A stretch of 11,770 nt of DNA. Source: Larix sibirica. Taxonomy: Eukaryota; Streptophyta; Pinopsida; Pinales; Pinaceae. Positions 8,301 through 11,770 of this stretch are shown here, piece by piece. Each line of letters opens with the position of its first letter. Position 1 is the first letter of the stretch. Under the pieces are notes generated by a model. It was given only the letters and a program-made list of their open reading frames with translations, did no database searches and was not told the origin of the DNA. A program made the translations under genes and the position numbers. Where the stretch lies: positions 1 to 11,770 of the forward strand of contig NWUY0304060930.1 in the NCBI GenBank assembly GCA_004151065.3. Reading direction: 5' to 3'.

Positions 8301-9202
8301 TTCAGTATCTCTTTCATTTATTGTTTTCTTACCTGGAATCTGTTACTCTGAGAATCTTATCAAAAGTCCAATTGCACCTCAAGACTTTATAGTATAGCCT
8401 GTTGGATAGCCGCTGAGTTATAAATCTGTAACAAGCAGCGGAAGGTGGTTGCCCTTTATTAGTAAGTTTGGCAATGGTTGTGAAGATTTAATTGCTATCT
8501 AGTCTCACTATATATATTGATTGAGAGTATATCTTTTGCATTTGTATCACAATGTTGCATGGAATGAAGGCAGAAAAGGAGTGAAATATTTTTCAGGTAT
8601 CTATTAGTCTAATTGTTTACTGCTAGCTGGCAAACACCCTGCTTCTCATTATAACTTCCTCTCAAGAACCAGTACTAGGCGCTGATGTATTAGGTATACC
8701 TGTGAGATTTGATAGCACCGAGATGCTATGTGAAATTTCAGCAGGATTTTGATCTTACTATAAATAAAATTTAAATAATTAAAGACACAAGTTTATAAGC
8801 CACAGGCATGACTAGGAACAAATGTATGAATGGAAAGTTCCATGTTGCTGGCTGAAGACTTTCAGTGGATTGAATGGGGCACAATTTTTAGAATTGTCTT
8901 AGATATAGTCTAGGCCTATACCCCCAAGTAAGGTGACAAGCCTATTCCAACAGATGTGGACTGGTTATTTCTTTTGCAAGTGAGAGTTTTGTTCGAAGAT
9001 TAATCGGTCTATGGCAATTGTTTTCAAAATAAGTTGAATTTCATCCATTTTCAAGAAGGGGATCGGCCACACAGGCTTTTTTGTGAGTTTCAAAATAAAT
9101 CTTAAGATTTGTTTTTTTTTCAGCTTACAAAATATAAAAAACAAAACCATAATGTATGTATGCAAGTATTCAGTCTTGACATTTATTTGATATATATTTG
9201 GG

Positions 9203-9325
9203 TCAAATTTGGGGTTTTTCTTTTTTGTTTGTTTGTTTGTTTGTTTAGATGAAGTTGTAGTGGAATTTGCCTAATTGTCTCAACTTAAAGGCGTTTTTTT
9301 CAAATTTAAGTGCCCCCAAATTTGA
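9203..9325. repeat. 123-bp inverted-repeat structure, 12-bp perfect arms
   Basis: TCAAATTTGGGG at 9203-9214 is the exact reverse complement of CCCCAAATTTGA at 9314-9325. A second pair, ACTTAAA (9283-9289) and TTTAAGT (9305-9311), nests inside. A GTTT run lies next to the left arm and ACAAAC words follow the right arm, so the pairing may extend. It may be a small MITE relic; no target-site duplication was found. Confidence 0.4.
9227..9246. repeat. (GTTT)5 microsatellite
   Basis: Five uninterrupted GTTT units follow a T-run. It is a simple tetranucleotide repeat, likely length-variable. Confidence 0.9.
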
Positions 9326-9670
9326 TCACAAACACAAACCAAGTGACTTGAGTTATAAGCATGGAGTTGACATGGCCTATTTTGGGTTGCATTGTTTTTC
9401 ATGTATTTTGTTTTTGTAATCTATGCAGGAATTATATTAATCACCAAAAAAATATTACAGTCTGGAAGTGTTGGTGGTCAGCCACTAGGGAAACTTTACC
9501 ACATAAAACAATAGATTGTCATTCACAATTCTAATTATCGAGCTAATATTGTAAAAACTAAGGAGATGGCCTACTATGACATGTATATGCCTAGAATTTT
9601 TGAGAAATAAAACTAAAGTAGGAAGCAATGTCATAATTTGAAATCTGAACCATAGGAACCTTCTTCTCAC

Positions 9671-10124
9671 CTGATGGTTGAGGATCTGTAGCTGCAAGCT
9701 CTAGTCCACTTGAGCATAATGTTGAGTTTTGCTTCCAGGTCCCTATTTTGTTGTTGAATCTCGTTTTCATTCTGGATTTCTTCCATTTTCAGTACTAGCT
9801 CATTTCTCTCTTTTGAATCTAGAAGAACTTTACCAAGAGGAGATTTGATTTGCCAATAGAGGGTGACAGTCTTGTAGTACTTTGTATCACGAGTCTAAGA
9901 GGTTCCTGGGTCAGGGAACCAAGGACCTATTCTTCCTAGTTGTGCTCCTATTCAATTTTCACCCGTTCTTTTGCTTGTGTAATTTCCCTTTGGATGCGAG
10001 CTGGGGTTTGGCAGAGATAAGTTGCTTTGACCTCTTGGGCTTCTTTTGAAACTCTGGGCTGAAAGTCAATACTGTGGTCCCTTTTCACGTGGCGACCATG
10101 AGTTCCTCTTGCTATTGTTTTCAT
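9671..10124 (-). CDS. Proposed two-exon gene, coiled-coil-like product, unrecognised (partial)
   Basis: Exon 1 runs 10124-9963 (54 codons) from an ATG that is the first ATG after a TATA-like box. Exon 2 runs 9894-9671 (74 codons plus two bases). The intron, 9962-9895, is 68 nt, starts GTGAAA and ends CTCTTAG. Both sides are in phase 0, so splicing removes three in-frame TAGs and joins two different frames. Exon 2 ends at a canonical donor (CAG|GTGAGA). The N-terminal part is basic (GTHGRHVKRDH, PARIQREITQAKER). Exon 2 starts TRDTKYYKTVTLYWQIKS and continues with a heptad-like charged stretch (ELVLKMEEIQNENEIQQQNR) that looks like a coiled coil. No family is recognised. A possible last exon is 9420-9399 (acceptor TGCATAG, matching phase, six codons then TGA), untested. 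The intron is near the plant minimum, so a decayed gene is the main alternative. Confidence 0.4.
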
Positions 10125-10370
10125 TGGATTGAAGGCAATAAATGGATGTTTAATGCAGGGAGGTGCAGTGTGAAGGCTAACTAGAGGATTAATTGTTAGC
10201 CAAACAATGGATTTATCACCAGGAAGAGGGGCGATGGTAGCAGAGGAAGCAATGTAGAGAGTCGGGGGAGAGCCAAGATTGGAACCCCAACAAGAAAGCG
10301 AGTGCAGAGAGCAGAGGTGAACGGGTCAGGCCAGTGGATGTAGAAAATAGTGTTAATTTATCTAATCAAT
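10125..10370 (-). other. Putative 5' leader of the proposed minus-strand gene
   Basis: Pyrimidine-rich on the minus strand (for example CTCTGCTCTCTGCACTCGC and GGCTCTCCCCCGACTCTC), as plant 5' leaders often are, and free of ATG until 10124. It is less AT-rich than the flanking DNA. The frame of exon 1 is also open upstream to a TGA at 10328-10326, so a longer exon is possible if splicing differs. Confidence 0.3.
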
Positions 10371-10390
10371 AACTAGATAAATAATTAGAT
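10360..10390. repeat. Short inverted repeat near the putative start site
   Basis: ATCTAAT at 10360-10366 pairs with ATTAGAT at 10384-10390 around an AT-rich loop. It overlaps the proposed transcription start of the minus-strand gene. Likely chance in such AT-rich DNA. Confidence 0.3.
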
Positions 10391-10398
10391 CTGGAAAA

Positions 10399-10406
10399 TA
10401 TTTATA
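10399..10406 (-). promoter_or_regulatory. TATA-like box for the minus-strand gene
   Basis: TATAAATA reads on the minus strand about 280 bp before the first ATG, leaving room for a start site near 10370 and a leader of about 245 nt. AT-rich surroundings make chance matches likely. Confidence 0.3.
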
Positions 10407-10640
10407 CTTTATTGATTTTAACAAGATATTTGCAGCGGAAGCAAAACTAGGAAATCAAATCATTCGCATACACATGCACTGATATTTCTGCCCTTCAAAT
10501 CAACTTATCATTAAACAATGCTCAAAGCTTACAAGGGCTCCCGTAGAAGCTCATTTCTAGCAATGGAATCTTGAGGTTTTGGCACAATTTATAGAGAAAA
10601 GCTTCGTGGTTGACATTTGAGTCTAGACTCCAGGACTGGG

Positions 10641-10756
10641 ACATGAGAGTATAATTACATTTCACCATATTTCAAAAGAGAAAGTGAGCAGAAAGTAAAC
10701 ATGAGAGTATAATAACATTTCAGCATATTTCAAAAGAGAAAGTGAGCAGAAAGTAA
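10641..10756. repeat. 58-bp tandem duplication
   Basis: Copy 1 is 10641-10698 and copy 2 is 10699-10756, directly adjacent, each starting ACATGAGAGTATAAT and ending GAGCAGAAAGTAA. They differ at two positions (10656 T versus 10714 A; 10665 C versus 10723 G), so 56 of 58 bases agree. It lies upstream of the proposed minus-strand gene's TATA-like box. The near identity points to a fairly recent duplication. Confidence 0.95.
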
Positions 10757-10816
10757 AAGCACCATTTTACTGTTCTTGTAAATTGATATTCCCAATTTGG
10801 AGAGAGCACATTAAGA

Positions 10817-10996
10817 CTTACCATATAAGTGGAGGTCCGAGGAGATCACCTTTGATTGGTAGGCTAGCAGCTGCAGCGGTGCCTGCAGGTCTGAGTTTTG
10901 AAATTTGGCAGTTGAGACTGGGCTAACACTGGTAGCGAGTGCCTGCTTGCGTGGTGCGTTGGTTCTTTGACTATGATGTCTATTACCATGAACCAA
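10817..10996 (-). other. Open minus-strand segment with a splice-donor-like end
   Basis: The frame is open for about 60 codons (Gln/Ser/Ala-rich, for example SPVSTAKFQNSDLQAPLQLL) and meets a strong donor-like site, TATATG|GTAAGT. The codon at the upstream end is TTG, not ATG, and no domain is seen. It might be an untranslated or coding exon upstream of the gene at 10124, or chance. Confidence 0.2.
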
Positions 10997-11497
10997 TGTG
11001 TGGTCTACAGACTATGGGTAACAACTAGCAAGGGAGAGGGTGGTCCGGTGATCGGTTATTGTTGGGTAGCTGGATAAGTAAAGAGCAATTAATTAATTCA
11101 TTAACATCATCACGTCTCCAGCCACCACTTGGTTAATGAAAGATGTGAGAAGTGAGTTGTCAGCATGACTGCACCATCACATCACTACACCACATGTCGG
11201 GATTTGGAAATCGATCATGGCTAGGCATCCAGCTGGATCACCCAAACTTGGAAAGTTTGAAGTAACAACGTTTTACTAAAAATATTAACCGTCTAAAACA
11301 CGTTTTCACTAGTTCCTTGGCCGTTTAAGAAGACGGCTTCATAAAAAATTTAATTGTATTTAACGGGCAAAATGCTCGTCAAATTCCAACCCCGAGGTCC
11401 GAAAGTCCTCCAATCTTCTTTGGAAACCAAACTTCCTTTTCCGATCTCTTTCTCGATTTCCTTCTCGAGAATAATGAATGTGTCTTCCCTTGCTACC

Positions 11498-11505
11498 TTT
11501 TTATA
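11498..11505 (-). promoter_or_regulatory. TATA box of the right-edge LTR
   Basis: TATAAAAA on the minus strand, about 255 bp into the LTR, fits the promoter position of a retroelement U3 region. Confidence 0.5.
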
Positions 11506-11648
11506 ACTTTGAGTTGAGCCCATGCTTTAATCTCATTCGCTTACATTAGATCTCATCCTTATGTGAGATCAAGGGCTCACATTCAATTTAAATCACTAGT
11601 GCCAAAACTTAGGCACTTTATTAAATTAAACTCACTTTATAAAAAGAC

Positions 11649-11680
11649 TTTCACTTTATTAATAAATTAATAAAGTGAAA
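11649..11680. repeat. 15-bp perfect inverted repeat, 2-nt spacer
   Basis: TTTCACTTTATTAAT (11649-11663) and ATTAATAAAGTGAAA (11666-11680) are exact reverse complements separated by AA, inside the U3 of the right-edge LTR. The AATAAAGTG core is repeated elsewhere in the same U3. Confidence 0.9.
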
Positions 11681-11701
11681 TTTCAAAGTCACTTATTGAC
11701 G

Positions 11702-11734
11702 ATTTCCATGGGTTAGACACAACCCCATGGAAAT
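11702..11734. repeat. 11-bp perfect inverted repeat, 11-nt loop
   Basis: ATTTCCATGGG (11702-11712) and CCCATGGAAAT (11724-11734) are exact reverse complements, close to the start of the LTR. Confidence 0.9.
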
Positions 11735-11760
11735 ACTTGTTCGATACATAAACATCAACA

Positions 11761-11770
11761 CTCCCTCTTA
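11761..11770 (-). promoter_or_regulatory. Polypurine tract of the right-edge element
   Basis: TAAGAGGGAG reads on the minus strand directly before the TGTTGATG start of the LTR, the expected arrangement for the 3' LTR of a retroelement. This fixes the element's orientation and places its coding region outside the window. Confidence 0.6.

Larger units (their letters stand above)
8301..9660. other. Intergenic stretch between convergent genes
   Basis: No supported gene. A 66-codon minus-strand frame (9165-8965) has a Lys-rich, helical-looking end (FLKMDEIQLILKTIAIDRL) and could be a distal exon, but its phase does not fit the proposed minus-strand gene. A canonical AATAAA is at 8763-8768 on the plus strand. 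A GTTT microsatellite and a small inverted-repeat structure are listed separately. Confidence 0.35.
11290..11760 (-). repeat. LTR of a minus-strand retroelement (3' LTR, partial bounds)
   Basis: On the minus strand the LTR starts TGTTGATG at 11760, directly after a polypurine tract. U3 is about 255 bp to a TATA box (TATAAAAA, 11505-11498). It carries three strong foldbacks: an 11-bp arm pair at 11702-11712/11724-11734, a 15-bp perfect pair at 11649-11663/11666-11680, and GATCTCA/TGAGATC near 11549-11570. R and U5 continue leftwards past the TATA box to an uncertain end; 11290 is a working limit. The element body lies beyond the right edge of the window. Confidence 0.65.

Noticed and set aside
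8965-9165. Minus-strand frame as terminal exon of the proposed minus-strand gene
   Set aside because: Its best acceptor (TTTTGTAAG before CTG) gives the wrong phase after the exon ending at 9671 and runs into a stop.
9485-9697. 70-codon minus-strand frame
   Set aside because: It starts with TTG and overlaps the proposed exon 2 in another frame; most of it looks like AT-rich intron.
10619-10630. Perfect 12-bp palindrome GAGTCTAGACTC as an operator
   Set aside because: An isolated palindrome of this length is expected by chance occasionally and nothing ties it to a promoter.
1-11770. CRISPR array, tRNA or rRNA genes
   Set aside because: No regularly spaced repeat array, no cloverleaf with conserved arms and no rRNA-like sequence was seen on either strand by eye.

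Overview
This window looks like nuclear DNA of a seed plant. It is AT-rich, coding exons are short and separated by GT-AG introns, and much of the rest is decayed Ty1/Copia LTR-retrotransposon sequence. I found no tRNA, rRNA, CRISPR array, bacterial operon or organellar gene block. The species cannot be fixed from sequence alone; long repeat-filled spacers would suit a large-genome woody plant or gymnosperm, but that is inference.

Layout. Positions 1-230 hold a coding-like but interrupted fragment on the minus strand. 230-3180 is mostly anonymous AT-rich DNA with small foldbacks and short direct repeats. 3270-4630 is a minus-strand Copia pol fragment (gag-pre-integrase, integrase, start of the linker to reverse transcriptase), killed by stops, frameshifts and a changed catalytic residue. 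4640-6020 shows nothing convincing. 6050-6954 looks like the remains of a second, plus-strand Copia element: a gag N-terminus-like peptide, then a polypurine tract and an LTR with a TATA box. 7104-8063 is the clearest gene: five consecutive exons encoding the C-terminal 147 residues of a small plant ankyrin-repeat protein, with an intact frame and canonical splice sites. Its first exon is not visible, so it either starts beyond the left edge, with an intron over 7 kb long containing both Copia remnants, or has lost its 5' end.

8064-9660 is the 3' UTR and intergenic DNA, with a GTTT microsatellite inside a small inverted-repeat structure. From about 10406 down to 9671 on the minus strand I propose a gene that simple ORF listing misses: a TATA-like box, a pyrimidine-rich leader, the first ATG at 10124, an exon to 9963, a 68-nt GT-AG intron that removes three in-frame TAGs and fixes a frame change, and a second exon to 9671 ending at a canonical donor. 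Its product is basic, then coiled-coil-like, and I do not recognise it. It would converge on the ankyrin gene. 10641-10756 is a 58-bp tandem duplication. The right edge, about 11300-11760, is the U3 and part of the rest of an LTR of a third, minus-strand element whose body lies beyond the window; its polypurine tract is the last ten bases.

The ankyrin protein probably acts as a soluble protein-interaction scaffold. Nothing links it functionally to the proposed minus-strand gene beyond proximity. I do not see a clearly new biological system here; the best candidate for something undescribed is the unlisted two-exon minus-strand gene.
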